Assembly: GCA_015655015.1 (NCBI GenBank)
Contig: JAATFV010000213.1
Coordinates: forward strand, 1 to 50,844
Direction: 5' to 3'
DNA: 50,844 nucleotides
Source of the DNA: Chitinophagales bacterium
GTDB lineage: Bacteria; Bacteroidota; Bacteroidia; Chitinophagales; Chitinophagaceae
Made by a program: the position numbers and the translations under genes
In this document: in pieces, positions 32,802 to 41,666 of the stretch
How positions within the stretch are numbered: the stretch's first letter is position 1
Layout: every line of letters begins with the position of its first letter
The notes under the pieces: generated by a model
Database searches by the model: none
Told to the model about the DNA's origin: nothing
Seen by the model: the letters and a program-made list of their open reading frames with translations, nothing else

Positions 32802-34238
32802 TCAATGCTGGTCTGTGAAAGCGGATCCCTGCGAGCTCTTTTCCTCAAAACGAACTCCTTCCTCCGCCAGCTCTTTCAATACCGGCTCATAGATCTCCGG
32901 CAGGATGGGAATATGAACCCCGGTAAGACCTTTCATCTTTCCTTCCAGGATCAGCCTGGCCGCAATGCCCAGCGGCAGTCCTACGGTCTTTGCCATCGCC
33001 GTTTCCAGCGTATTTTCCCCCTTCACGATGAGACTGCTCTTATCCTCGTGCAAACGGCCCCCGACCGAATACGCTATTTCATGCAGCATGACGATCATAT
33101 CCTTATCGGAAACCTCCATCGCCAGTTTTGTCTCCAGTAAATATTGAAGGACATCGGCAGATACCCTTGCTCCGGATGGGATAACCTTATCGTCAAACAA
33201 GCCCAGGAATTCCAGCTGTTCCCTGTTGTCCGAGTTGACATACGGAAGGATAGGAGAGGACCATTCCGCGAACGTCGGCTCTTTTGCCACGGTAGGGACT
33301 TTGGCCCGATCATCATTCGTTTCCCGGACGATCTGTCCCACATTCTCGCTTCCGGCGATCTGTCCCACTTTCCCGCTTCCGGCGATCTGTTCGCCTTTTC
33401 GCCCATCGGCTGTCCGGCGCAGCATAACCTGATCATCCGTCAATCCCGACCGCACAATACATTTCCAGCCCTTGCAAAAATCCGGATAGCGCAAGGTGGT
33501 CCGGATAAAAGTTGCCGCTTCGTCCAGGCCATATAATGATATATAAGGCAAAGAATCCCTGTTGGGATACCAGCTAAGATTGCGGCCGATCCCATCGATA
33601 GCAACTTCCCCGTTATTTTCAAACAATTCGGCATAGGTCTTGCTGACGATCTGCCCATTCTCCCTGTACCGGGCGCCGGCCGATCCGGCCATTACCACAT
33701 TGCGGGGATTCCAGCTGATTTTATAATGCCAGGGATTGTTATCGCTCTCAGGAGCTACCAGTCCACCAGTATGTGAACGGAAAGAAAGGATGCGGGCGCC
33801 CTGTCCGCGGACCCGGTGGATCAGCTGCATGGCGCTCATATGGTCGATCCCGGGATCCAATCCCATTTCACCCAGGAATAACAGCCCGTTCTCCCGGATA
33901 GCCGGTTCGAGGGATCGGATCGGGGCATCCAGGTAAGAGGCTGTCAGCAGGTTTTTTTTGCATTTTACGCAGGAGATGGCCACCAGCGAATGCAGGGCCG
34001 GCGGCAGTAAAGAAATGACAATATCCGCTTCCCGGATCAGCAGTTCCCTTTCGGCTTCATTTTCTACCGCTATCGCGACTGCTTTTGCATGGGAGGCATT
34101 GCGGATCTTTGACTGAGCGAGCGAAAGATTGTATTCCGCCACCACCAGCGACCAGCCCCGGGAGCCGCTCTCCCGGATAAGATACCGGATGAGGCAGGTG
34201 GCTGATTTACCGGCGCCGAACAAAAGTATTTTTTTCAT
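32802..34238 (-). CDS. Saccharopine dehydrogenase-like oxidoreductase
   Basis: 478 residues from the ATG at 34238; upstream codons of the open frame are not conserved-looking. Rossmann start KILLFGAGKSATCLIRYL, then VISLLPPALHSLVAISCVKCKKNLLTASY, the catalytic-domain GLDPGIDHMSAMQLI, HTGGLVAPESDNNPWHYKISWNPRNVVMAG, and a C-terminal LMAMEVSDKDMIVMLHE-type strand. It fits the LYS9-type NADP-dependent, glutamate-forming saccharopine dehydrogenases. Residues about 275-320 are an unusual polar insertion with 9-residue repeats (GQIAGSGKV, GQIAGSENV, GQIV) encoded by 27-bp tandem repeats. In Bacteroidota the role in lysine metabolism is presumed, not shown. Confidence 0.85.
   Translation of the reverse strand: MKKILLFGAGKSATCLIRYLIRESGSRGWSLVVAEYNLSLAQSKIRNASHAKAVAIAVENEAERELLIREADIVISLLPPALHSLVAISCVKCKKNLLTASYLDAPIRSLEPAIRENGLLFLGEMGLDPGIDHMSAMQLIHRVRGQGARILSFRSHTGGLVAPESDNNPWHYKISWNPRNVVMAGSAGARYRENGQIVSKTYAELFENNGEVAIDGIGRNLSWYPNRDSLPYISLYGLDEAATFIRTTLRYPDFCKGWKCIVRSGLTDDQVMLRRTADGRKGEQIAGSGKVGQIAGSENVGQIVRETNDDRAKVPTVAKEPTFAEWSSPILPYVNSDNREQLEFLGLFDDKVIPSGARVSADVLQYLLETKLAMEVSDKDMIVMLHEIAYSVGGRLHEDKSSLIVKGENTLETAMAKTVGLPLGIAARLILEGKMKGLTGVHIPILPEIYEPVLKELAEEGVRFEEKSSQGSAFTDQH
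33330..33404 (-). repeat. In-frame 27-bp tandem repeat inside the saccharopine dehydrogenase gene
   Basis: Two units at 33330-33356 and 33357-33383 differ at only two or three bases (plus strand GATCTGTCCCAC...CGCTTCCGGC); a partial third unit reaches about 33404. It encodes the GQIAGS repeats of the polar insertion. Confidence 0.85.
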
Positions 34239-34332
34239 ATATATTACTATATTACATTGCCTGTTAATGGGAAACACAAGATAAGCTAAATGGGTTCACC
34301 GTCACTTTTGTTAAGCGTTGGCAATTCTTTCG

Positions 34333-34390
34333 GTTTTAAACTTCAATTTCTCCCGTTTTTAAACTTCAAGTCCCCCTGTTTTAAACTTTT
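34333..34390 (+). repeat. Three phased TTTTAAACTT repeats between divergent genes
   Basis: TTTTAAACTT begins at 34334, 34357 and 34379, periods 23 and 22 bp, so about two helical turns; the first two copies extend to TTTTAAACTTCAA. They lie between the saccharopine dehydrogenase gene (minus) and the DUF1800 gene (plus) and could be a binding-site array or remains of a tandem duplication. Confidence 0.7.
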
Positions 34391-34485
34391 CCGGAATAAA
34401 CAGGTCATATCTTACAAATATTTCCCCCTTTGCCCGATTCGGAGTTTTTAATTCAAAAATCTACCATTCAAAATTTTACATAACA

Positions 34486-36081
34486 TTGAATTACGACGGC
34501 ATCAAACGATACAAGGGAAAATGGGAGGCTGACCAGGCAGCTCATTTGCTAAAACGAACCCTGTTCGGGGTCAAAAAAGAAGACCTGGAGCATTTTCACC
34601 GGAAATCCCTGAAAAAAACGGTTAAGGAGCTCATCTATGGGGCATCTCCTCTTCCTGCTCCTCCTATCAACAATTACAATGACGATAAATACACGGACCC
34701 GGAGATCCCGGCCGGAGAGACCTGGATCACCGCGCTAAAGTATGATGGAATGAATAATGGCCGCCGGAAAAATTCCTATAAATCCTGGTGGCTGGGATTA
34801 ATGGTCCACCAGGACCGGAGCATCCGGGAAAAAATGGTATTGTTCTGGCATAATCATTTTGTAACGGAGACAAATACGGTCGACAATGCGCTGTTATGTT
34901 ACCGGTACAATGTCTTGTTACGGCAGTATGCATTGGGCAATTTTAAAGAGTTTGTCCGGGCTGTCACTGTGGAGCCGGCCATGCTGCGTTATCTGAATGG
35001 CGCCGCCAATACCCGGAAAGCGCCGGATGAAAACTATGGCCGGGAATTACAGGAGCTATTCACGATCGGGAAGGGGCCCGGGTCCCACTACACGGAAGAT
35101 GATGTGAAAGCCGCTGCCCGGGTGTTAACAGGGTATACCGTCAATTACAAAACCTTCACCTCCTCCTTCGATCCCAATCGCCATGACAATACGGACAAAC
35201 AGTTCTCTGCGTTCTACGACCACCGGATTATCAAAGGCGTAAAAGGGAAGGAGGGGCAGGGGGAGCTGGATGAGCTGCTGGATATGATCTTTGAACGGGA
35301 GGAGCTGTCCCTGTTCATTTGCCGCAAATTCTACCGGTTCTTTGTCTATCACACTATCGATGAAACGACGGAGAAAAATGTAATAGAGCCCCTGGCAGCC
35401 TTATTCCGTAAAAAGAATTATGAGATCAGCCCGGTATTGGAAACCCTCTTCCAGAGCCGTCATTTTTTCGACCCTGCCAATTATGGCAGCATGATCAAGA
35501 GCCCGGTGGATTTCACGGTGGGTTTATGCCGGGAGTTTAATATTGTTTTCCCTGAAGGGGGGGAATATACGGAGCAGTATGGTTTTTGGGAACAGGTCCG
35601 CAACCAGGCGGCGGGATTGCAGCAGAACATCGGCGATCCGCCCAATGTAGCCGGCTGGCAGGCCTATTACCAGGAGCCGGAGTATGACAAGCTGTGGATC
35701 AGCTCGGATACTTTGCCCAGGCGTAACCAGTTTACAGACCGGATGATCAATGGTGGATTTAGCCGTAAGGACAAGAAGATCCTTATCGATCCGGTTGCTT
35801 TTGCCGCAGGGCTGCCCAAGGCGGAGGACCCTGATCAGCTGATCGGCGAAACGGTCCGGGCGCTTTACCGCGTAGAGCTGCCTGCCGAACAATTACGGTT
35901 TATCAAGACCAATATTCTTTTGTCAGGACTGGTGGGGATGGCTTCAGATCATTACTGGACAATGGCCTGGCAGGCATACCTGCGAGATCCAAATGATAAG
36001 AACAACAGGAATATTGTCAGCAATAAACTAAAGTTATTATTTAAGTATTTGATGGATTTACCTGAATATCAATTGATGTAA
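34486..36081 (+). CDS. DUF1800 protein
   Basis: 531 residues from a TTG start at 34486; no ATG or GTG is available before the conserved AAHLLKRTLFGVKKEDLEHF helix. No signal peptide is seen at this start. Family features: WWLGLMVHQDRSIREKMVLFWHNHFVT, RQYALGNFKEFVRAVTVEPAMLRYLN, NYGRELQELFTIG and DVKAAARVLTGY, then FICRKFYRFFV and DPPNVAGWQAYYQ. Function unknown; it is almost always followed by a DUF1501 gene, as here at 192 bp, so the two products are thought to act together. The final codons and stop (TTGATGTAA) occur again 34 bp downstream. Confidence 0.92.
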   Translation: MNYDGIKRYKGKWEADQAAHLLKRTLFGVKKEDLEHFHRKSLKKTVKELIYGASPLPAPPINNYNDDKYTDPEIPAGETWITALKYDGMNNGRRKNSYKSWWLGLMVHQDRSIREKMVLFWHNHFVTETNTVDNALLCYRYNVLLRQYALGNFKEFVRAVTVEPAMLRYLNGAANTRKAPDENYGRELQELFTIGKGPGSHYTEDDVKAAARVLTGYTVNYKTFTSSFDPNRHDNTDKQFSAFYDHRIIKGVKGKEGQGELDELLDMIFEREELSLFICRKFYRFFVYHTIDETTEKNVIEPLAALFRKKNYEISPVLETLFQSRHFFDPANYGSMIKSPVDFTVGLCREFNIVFPEGGEYTEQYGFWEQVRNQAAGLQQNIGDPPNVAGWQAYYQEPEYDKLWISSDTLPRRNQFTDRMINGGFSRKDKKILIDPVAFAAGLPKAEDPDQLIGETVRALYRVELPAEQLRFIKTNILLSGLVGMASDHYWTMAWQAYLRDPNDKNNRNIVSNKLKLLFKYLMDLPEYQLM

Positions 36082-36273
36082 GAGATAGGATGAGCTAAAT
36101 AAATACTTGATGTAAAATTAGAGGTTACTGTAAACCAGTGCTTTTATACCAAATGGAAATTTGCCGTATCTCAAATAAAACCTCAAGGTGGAATACCCTT
36201 CGATATAAAGTAGAGGTTAAAGTAGAAGTTGAAGCTCACGTAAAAATTGAAGCTAATTAGAAAAACCGCTTTC
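36082..36273 (+). other. Spacer with duplicated gene end and 12-bp repeats
   Basis: TTGATGTAA, the end of the DUF1800 gene (36073-36081), recurs at 36107-36115. Near the next gene AAAGTAGAGGTT and AAAGTAGAAGTT follow one another at 36207-36230, then GAAGCT occurs twice more. No RNA gene or promoter of good quality seen. Confidence 0.45.
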
Positions 36274-37584
36274 ATGAAAAGACGAGATTTTTTATTTCGC
36301 ACCGTTCCTTCGGTGCTGATACCGTCCCTGATCAATGGGTTTTCCATCCGGGCATTGGCCTCTTCACCTTTGGCACAGGCTGCCCGAATGGTAGATTCCG
36401 ATCATGTATTGGTCCTGGTGCAGCTCAACGGGGGCAATGATGGCTTAAATACGGTGATCCCCCTGGAATTCTATGATGCCTATCGGGCTGCCCGCCCGAA
36501 TATTGCCATCCCGGAAAACAAGATTCTAAGACTAAATGGCTTTGATGGGACGGGATTGAACCCGGCTATGCCTGAGTTACAGAACCTGTTCAACGAGGGG
36601 AAATTGACGATCGTTCAGGGCGTAGGTTACCCGCAACCCAATTTTTCGCATTTCAGGGCCACGGATATCTGGCTTTCGGGAGCAGATGCCGGGCAGATCC
36701 TGCCCACAGGCTGGGCCGGCCGTTATCTGAATGAGCAGTTCCCCCGTTTCCCGGATAATTATCCGAACAGGGAGATGCCGGATCCCCTGGCCATCCAGAT
36801 CGGTTCCCTGGTATCCCCGGCACTCCAGGGCCCTGCGTTGACGATGGGAATGGCGATCAGCAATCCGAATAGTTTTTATGACCTGATCAACGAACGGACC
36901 GCCCCGGCGCCGGCTAGCAGGGCAGGAGACCAGCTCGCTTATATCCGGGAAATGTCGGTGAAGACGGATCAGTATGCAGGCGTCATCAAGGCCGCCGCGC
37001 AGAAAGTGACGAAACAATCGGATAAATACCCTGCAGCGGGAAAGAATCCATTGGCAGATCAGCTGAAGATCGTAGCCCGGCTGGTGGCGGGAGGGCTAAA
37101 GACAAGGATCTACCTGGTAAGCATGGGAGGTTTTGACACGCATGCCAAACAGACGGATGGAACGGATACGACCACGGGGACGCATGCTAAATTACTGGCA
37201 AAGCTCTCGGAAGCAATTGGGGCGTTCCAGGATGATCTCCGGCTCTTACAGGCGGACAGGCGGGTGACCGGAATGACCTTCTCGGAATTCGGCCGGCGTA
37301 TAAAATCAAATGCCAGCGGAGGAACGGACCATGGAACGGCGGCCCCGGTAATGCTGTTTGGGAATAACCTGCAGTCGGGTATCGTTGGTGGAAACCCTCT
37401 CTTACCTGCCAATGCCACTGTAAATGACAATATCCCTATGTTGTATGATTTCAGGGCCTTGTATGCCAGCTTGCTGGAGAAATGGTTCTATGCGGACCCG
37501 GCCATAACGGACTCGGTCCTGATGAAGAGCTATGCACTGCTCCCCCTTATAAAGTCCCGGATCTCAGACGCTGCGGGCGTCTGA
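36274..37584 (+). CDS. DUF1501 protein with Tat-like signal
   Basis: 436 residues from the ATG at 36274 (the frame also opens at a TTG 27 bp upstream). The start MKRRDFLFRTVPSVLIPSL has the RRDFL Tat-type motif, so it is probably exported folded. The alkaline-phosphatase-like DUF1501 fold shows LVQLNGGNDGLNTVIP, VGYPQPNFSHFRATDIWLSG, MGGFDTHAKQTDGT, and FSEFGRRIKSNASGGTDHGTAAPVMLFG (Asp/His metal-site candidates). Sulfatase-related, but no reaction is proven for the family. Partner of the DUF1800 gene. Its C-terminal codons form half of a 15-bp inverted repeat. Confidence 0.92.
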   Translation: MKRRDFLFRTVPSVLIPSLINGFSIRALASSPLAQAARMVDSDHVLVLVQLNGGNDGLNTVIPLEFYDAYRAARPNIAIPENKILRLNGFDGTGLNPAMPELQNLFNEGKLTIVQGVGYPQPNFSHFRATDIWLSGADAGQILPTGWAGRYLNEQFPRFPDNYPNREMPDPLAIQIGSLVSPALQGPALTMGMAISNPNSFYDLINERTAPAPASRAGDQLAYIREMSVKTDQYAGVIKAAAQKVTKQSDKYPAAGKNPLADQLKIVARLVAGGLKTRIYLVSMGGFDTHAKQTDGTDTTTGTHAKLLAKLSEAIGAFQDDLRLLQADRRVTGMTFSEFGRRIKSNASGGTDHGTAAPVMLFGNNLQSGIVGGNPLLPANATVNDNIPMLYDFRALYASLLEKWFYADPAITDSVLMKSYALLPLIKSRISDAAGV

Positions 37585-37592
37585 GATCCGGG
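37556..37592. terminator. Perfect 15-bp inverted repeat at the DUF1501 stop
   Basis: CCCGGATCTCAGACG, 7 nt, CGTCTGAGATCCGGG. The left arm and loop encode the last residues (SRISDAAGV) and the stop lies in the right arm. It sits between convergent genes, so it is probably a bidirectional terminator although no T-run follows. Confidence 0.65.
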
Positions 37593-37600
37593 GCATCCTG

Positions 37601-37918
37601 CTACCTACTTAATTTGACCTCTCCCAGATCTTTCTCTACTCCCGGAGCCAGATATACCTCTCCAAAGGAGAGATCCTGATACGGTCTTTTGGCGGTCACA
37701 TGTACCTGCCAATGTCCCGGGCTTACATCGGAAAGGTAATACTGTCCTTCACCTCCGGCCATTTTAATGGAGTCTTTTCCATGGACAGCCCAGACCTTTC
37801 CGGCTCCTTCTGCCGGGAAGATGGTAACGTGCATCGATGCTGTCTGTAATAATTTGACGGCATGTACGCTGGTAACACCTATTAACACCAGACATAACTG
37901 AACCATTGCGTTTTTCAT
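37601..37918 (-). CDS. Small secreted protein, beta-sandwich type
   Basis: 105 residues. Signal peptide to about residue 20 (VLIGVTSVHA), then strands like a carboxypeptidase-regulatory or Cna-B domain: MHVTIFPAEGAGKVWAV, GGEGQYYLSDVSPGHWQVHVTAKRPYQDLSFGEVYLAPGVEKDLGEVKL. This suggests an adhesion or stalk-like module; no catalytic motif. It is convergent with the DUF1501 gene. Function unknown. Confidence 0.7.
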   Translation of the reverse strand: MKNAMVQLCLVLIGVTSVHAVKLLQTASMHVTIFPAEGAGKVWAVHGKDSIKMAGGEGQYYLSDVSPGHWQVHVTAKRPYQDLSFGEVYLAPGVEKDLGEVKLSR

Positions 37919-37961
37919 ACCAATTCGATTTTTGTGTTCATTGTTAATTAATGCTACTACT

Positions 37962-38017
37962 AGTCAGGCGATTAAATGGATGCTGAACAGGCGATTAATT
38001 AAGGGGGTGAACAGGCC
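37962..38017 (+). repeat. 23-24-bp direct repeats upstream of the small secreted protein
   Basis: (A/G)(G/A)(T/A)CAGGCGATTAA at 37962 and 37985, and GAACAGGC at 38009: periods 23 and 24. The two first units share CAGGCGATTAA exactly. The remaining gap to 38135 shows nothing more. Confidence 0.7.
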
Positions 38018-38135
38018 GCGGGGGTCAGGGATGATAATAATTTCCAACTACTATGCCAAATGAGAAGAAACAGTTAAAAAAACGTTTAATTGATTTGTTA
38101 ATGAACAACATATCAATCATTTTATATCAGCTACA

Positions 38136-39467
38136 TCAGCGTGTCGAATACGATAATCCAATTTCTTTTGAATGAACGAGGGTGATCCTATATTGAACCT
38201 TTATACCCCGGGAACTATTAGGCGCTTCCAGCATCAGCGCGGAGCCGGGACCGATACCACGAAAATAGAGATTTTCTGTCTTGAACACTTTTTTATTGGC
38301 TTGTACGTATTGCACTTCTACTACTACAAGATCCAGGGGATAGACGGACTTATTGCTGACGGTCATCTGTACGCCGGAGATCCCTCCGAATGCGCCCACG
38401 GTATACCCATTGGTACCAACAGAGACCAGGTTGGAAAGGTTGTTCCGGAGGATATCTTTATCGATCTTTTCAACTGGCTGATCTGTTCGGTGAGTGGCTT
38501 CCCGGCTTACGACCGTCAGCGCCGTCATGGCAGAATCGGTAGCAGAAGAAAGGGCCGCCGGTTTCTTTTGTGCGGACAGGGAAGACTTCTCTTTGCCGCC
38601 GGCAGGTTTTTGGGGATTGGTGACAGCTGCCTGCGTCAGAGGAGCCGTCTTTATAGAATCGGTGACCGAAGCCTGGATCTGCAGGGCAGAGGCAGCCGAA
38701 GGTGCTGGCGCCGGAAAACCGGCAGGATGATCTATAGCTGCCGGGAGATTCGTCGGGCCGCTTTTAAAGGCAGTCTTTTGCGGGGAAGCAACAATGAATT
38801 TATTGATGTTGTATTTGTTAATGGACAAACCGATGAAAATACCCGCAGCCAGCAAGGCCAGAATGCATAATCCCACGGCAACCGGCTGGATGATTCCTGA
38901 CAGATCACGCCTTTTGCCGGCCCGAGGCAGAATTTCTACACCCGCATTCCAGTCTTCCCGTGCCTGAGCAGATTTATCCTCAGCGTAATAGCCATTGGGG
39001 AGGGGTATTTCAGCGGAAACAGGTATTGGGGCGGAGGCATCTACCGGAAGCGATTGTCTGTCCTGAAAGACGGCTGGCGCTTTTACAGGCTCCCGTGTAG
39101 CTGTATCCCGGATAACGGCCCCTCCTTTGCCTGCCGGCAAGGTGACATAAATGATCCTCTTCCCGGGAACGGCGGATGGTTCCCCTGAAAAAATGGAAGA
39201 TCCGTTGGAAACCGATGGAACGTTGGGAACCGATGGAACAGCGGCAGCATTTTCCCGGGCAGGCTTTTTATAAAAACGATCGAAAGGCTGCTCTTCCACC
39301 GCCGGGGCAAAAGAACTTAATTCTTCCACTTCGCAAGGATAGCGCCAGGCCGCACTTTTGCCTTCCACCCAGACAAGATCATAGGCTTTCAGCCCCTTTT
39401 GTTTTAAATCATCCAGTGAGTAAGGACCGCTCTCCTTATTGTCACGCAATAGCAAATAGGTAGTCAT
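38136..39467 (-). CDS. Membrane protein with N-terminal GYF_2 domain
   Basis: 443 residues from the ATG at 39467. N-terminal GYF_2 (DUF4339) domain, residues about 2-50: YLLLRDNKESGPYSLDDLKQKGLKAYDLVW. A long Pro/Ala/Ser-rich disordered linker follows, one membrane helix (about 195-218, VAVGLCILALLAAGIFIGLSI), a second low-complexity stretch, and a C-terminal beta domain (about 350-443: TVGAFGGISGVQMTVSNKSVYPLDLVVVEVQYVQANKKVF). GYF_2 modules bind proline-rich peptides in other systems, so it may be a scaffold. Function unknown. Confidence 0.8.
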   Translation of the reverse strand: MTTYLLLRDNKESGPYSLDDLKQKGLKAYDLVWVEGKSAAWRYPCEVEELSSFAPAVEEQPFDRFYKKPARENAAAVPSVPNVPSVSNGSSIFSGEPSAVPGKRIIYVTLPAGKGGAVIRDTATREPVKAPAVFQDRQSLPVDASAPIPVSAEIPLPNGYYAEDKSAQAREDWNAGVEILPRAGKRRDLSGIIQPVAVGLCILALLAAGIFIGLSINKYNINKFIVASPQKTAFKSGPTNLPAAIDHPAGFPAPAPSAASALQIQASVTDSIKTAPLTQAAVTNPQKPAGGKEKSSLSAQKKPAALSSATDSAMTALTVVSREATHRTDQPVEKIDKDILRNNLSNLVSVGTNGYTVGAFGGISGVQMTVSNKSVYPLDLVVVEVQYVQANKKVFKTENLYFRGIGPGSALMLEAPNSSRGIKVQYRITLVHSKEIGLSYSTR

Positions 39468-39840
39468 CCAAGTTCCGGTTGAGGTATACAATAGTCAATA
39501 AATCATCAAAGGGTAACGGTATACTTACAGCAAATTTTTCGCCGGATATTGTGAAAAGTAAGTTATACTGGAAGGTTGTCCAAGGGAGTAGACATTACAA
39601 ATTTAGTATTTCCGTTAATAATATCATAGTCCGGCGTAATCTTTCTGGACAGATTTGTTAATATTAGTGATCTTACCGAAATTAGCCGCCCGGGATCTAT
39701 ACGCCTCCGTTAACCAGGCCGGGGCAGCTGATTCCAGACCAATAGATAGACATGTATGGTAATAACTATATATACTTATGCATAGATATACGCACTTATA
39801 AATAGGAAATTAATAGATATACACAATTATAAACAGAAAA
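39468..39840. other. 373-bp divergent spacer
   Basis: AT-rich, without a convincing gene (a 60-codon frame at 39479-39661 has no protein-like features). Promoters for the GYF_2 gene and the sugar mutase must lie here, but no clear TAnnTTTG pair was found. Direct repeats are listed separately. Confidence 0.5.
39784..39833 (+). repeat. 31-bp direct repeat just upstream of the sugar mutase
   Basis: AGATATACGCACTTATAAA (39784-39802) and AGATATACACAATTATAAA (39815-39833) differ at two of 19 bases. The second copy ends 7 bp before the start codon. Confidence 0.75.
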
Positions 39841-41577
39841 ATGAACGATATGGATGCTGCTATACAGGGAAAAGTGGATTTATGGCTTCAAGGGAACTAT
39901 GATCAGGCTACAAAAGAGGAAATCATTCGTTTACAGAAAGAAAATCCTATTGAGCTGACCGACAGCTTTTACCGGAACCTTGAATTCGGTACCGGAGGCC
40001 TGAGGGGCATCATGGGCGTCGGCACCAACCGCATGAATAAATACACCATTGGGATGGCTACCCAGGGTTATGCCAATTACCTGAAAAAATCCTTTACCAA
40101 CCGGGAGATCCGGGTGGCCATTGCTCATGATAGCCGCAACAACAGCCGTTTTTTTGCGGAAACCACTGCTAACATATTCGCAGCCAATGGAATAAAGGTC
40201 TTTTTATTCCAATCTCTCCGGCCTACCCCCGAGCTGAGCTTCACCATCCGTACGCTTGCATGCCAGGGAGGGGTCGTCTGTACTGCTTCCCATAATCCGA
40301 AAGAATATAACGGTTATAAGGCCTATTGGGATGACGGAGGGCAGCTGGTCCCTCCCCATGATAACAATGTCATCAAGGAGGTGGAAAAGATCGCTTCAGT
40401 GGACGAAGTGAAGTGGAGCGGGGGAGAAGCGAATATCACCATTATCGGAAAAGAGATCGATGAAGCCTATATCAGCATGGTTCGTGGTCTGTCGGTGTAT
40501 CCGGAAATCATTGAAAAACAGCACAATCTACGTATAGTATACACTCCCATCCACGGCACGGGCATCAAGCTGGTGCCGGAAGTGCTTCAGCGGTTCGGGT
40601 TCAGCAATGTGCATGTAGTGGACGAACAGGCCACCCCCGATGGTAATTTCCCTACGGTGATCTACCCCAATCCGGAAGAGAGCGAGGCCATGAGCATTGG
40701 TCTCAGGAAGGCCAAACAGATCGATGCGGATATCCTGCTGGGGACGGATCCCGATGCGGATCGGGTGGGAATTGGCGTTAAAGACAAAAAAGGGGACTGG
40801 GTGCTGATGAATGGCAACCAGACGGCTGTCCTGGCTTTCAATTATATGATCGAAGCCCGGAAGGTGAAAGGGCTTGCACAGCCGAATGACATGGTAGTCA
40901 AAACGATCGTCACTACCGATCTCATCGATGAAATAGCCAGGCGCAATGAAATAAAATGTTATAATGTACTTACCGGCTTCAAATACATCGCTGAGCTGAT
41001 AAAGGAGAAAGAGGCTACAGAGCACTATGTGATAGGAGGAGAGGAAAGTTATGGCCTGATGATCGGTGCGAGCATCCGGGATAAGGACGCCGTTAGCGCT
41101 GTTGCCCTGCTCTGCGAAATGGCTGCCTATGAAAAGAACAGAGGCAAAAGCCTCTATGATAAGCTGATCGAGCTCTATGTTCAATATGGCTTTTATAAAG
41201 AATCCCTGATCTCTATTACGAAGAAGGGCATGAACGGGCAAAAGGAGATCGCGGATATGATGAGCGCTTACCGCAGCCATCCTCCTGCCGCCATCAATGG
41301 TTCTCCGGTCGTGCAATTGCTCGATTACGAGCTGCGGACCGGCAAGAACCTGAAGACCGGAGAGTCCTGGGCCATCGGGCTTCCCCAATCCAATGTGCTG
41401 CAATTTATCCTGGAAGACGGAACGAAGATCTCCGCACGCCCCTCCGGGACGGAGCCCAAGATCAAATTCTATTTCAGCGTACATACCACCCTGGCGAATG
41501 CCGCTGATTTCGACCGCGTGCATGCTGTGCTGAATGCGCGCATCGATGGGGTCATACAGGATATGAAATTAAAATAA
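39841..41577 (+). CDS. Phospho-sugar mutase (phosphoglucomutase/phosphomannomutase, PGM2-like)
   Basis: 578 residues, typical of PGM2-like enzymes. It interconverts hexose 1- and 6-phosphates through a phosphoserine. Visible are FGTGGLRGIMG, the active-site loop CTASHNPKEYNGYK (S150), the Mg site TDPDADR (D303, D305, D307), the sugar-binding GGEESYG and the phosphate-binding SARPSGTEPKIKFYFS. Soluble and cytoplasmic. Substrate preference (glucose, mannose or glucosamine) is not readable. The stop codon is in the first unit of a 19-bp repeat. Confidence 0.95.
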   Translation: MNDMDAAIQGKVDLWLQGNYDQATKEEIIRLQKENPIELTDSFYRNLEFGTGGLRGIMGVGTNRMNKYTIGMATQGYANYLKKSFTNREIRVAIAHDSRNNSRFFAETTANIFAANGIKVFLFQSLRPTPELSFTIRTLACQGGVVCTASHNPKEYNGYKAYWDDGGQLVPPHDNNVIKEVEKIASVDEVKWSGGEANITIIGKEIDEAYISMVRGLSVYPEIIEKQHNLRIVYTPIHGTGIKLVPEVLQRFGFSNVHVVDEQATPDGNFPTVIYPNPEESEAMSIGLRKAKQIDADILLGTDPDADRVGIGVKDKKGDWVLMNGNQTAVLAFNYMIEARKVKGLAQPNDMVVKTIVTTDLIDEIARRNEIKCYNVLTGFKYIAELIKEKEATEHYVIGGEESYGLMIGASIRDKDAVSAVALLCEMAAYEKNRGKSLYDKLIELYVQYGFYKESLISITKKGMNGQKEIADMMSAYRSHPPAAINGSPVVQLLDYELRTGKNLKTGESWAIGLPQSNVLQFILEDGTKISARPSGTEPKIKFYFSVHTTLANAADFDRVHAVLNARIDGVIQDMKLK

Positions 41578-41623
41578 AGCAACCCGGCAGTATTAAAGCA
41601 ACCGGGCTTAATAATCCAGCCCG
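41575..41623 (+). repeat. 18-19-bp direct repeats over the mutase stop codon
   Basis: TAAAGCAACCCGG at 41575 (its TAA is the stop), TAAAGCAACCGGG at 41594 and TAATCCAGCCCGG at 41612. The first two share TAAAGCAACC exactly. Confidence 0.75.
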
Positions 41624-41666
41624 GATGAAATAAAATAAAACCAACTAAATATCCAAGCGATTGCAT

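Noticed and set aside
40528..41523. Open frame of 331 codons on the minus strand
   Set aside because: Antisense shadow of the sugar mutase, in a codon-position-locked frame; no domain recognised.
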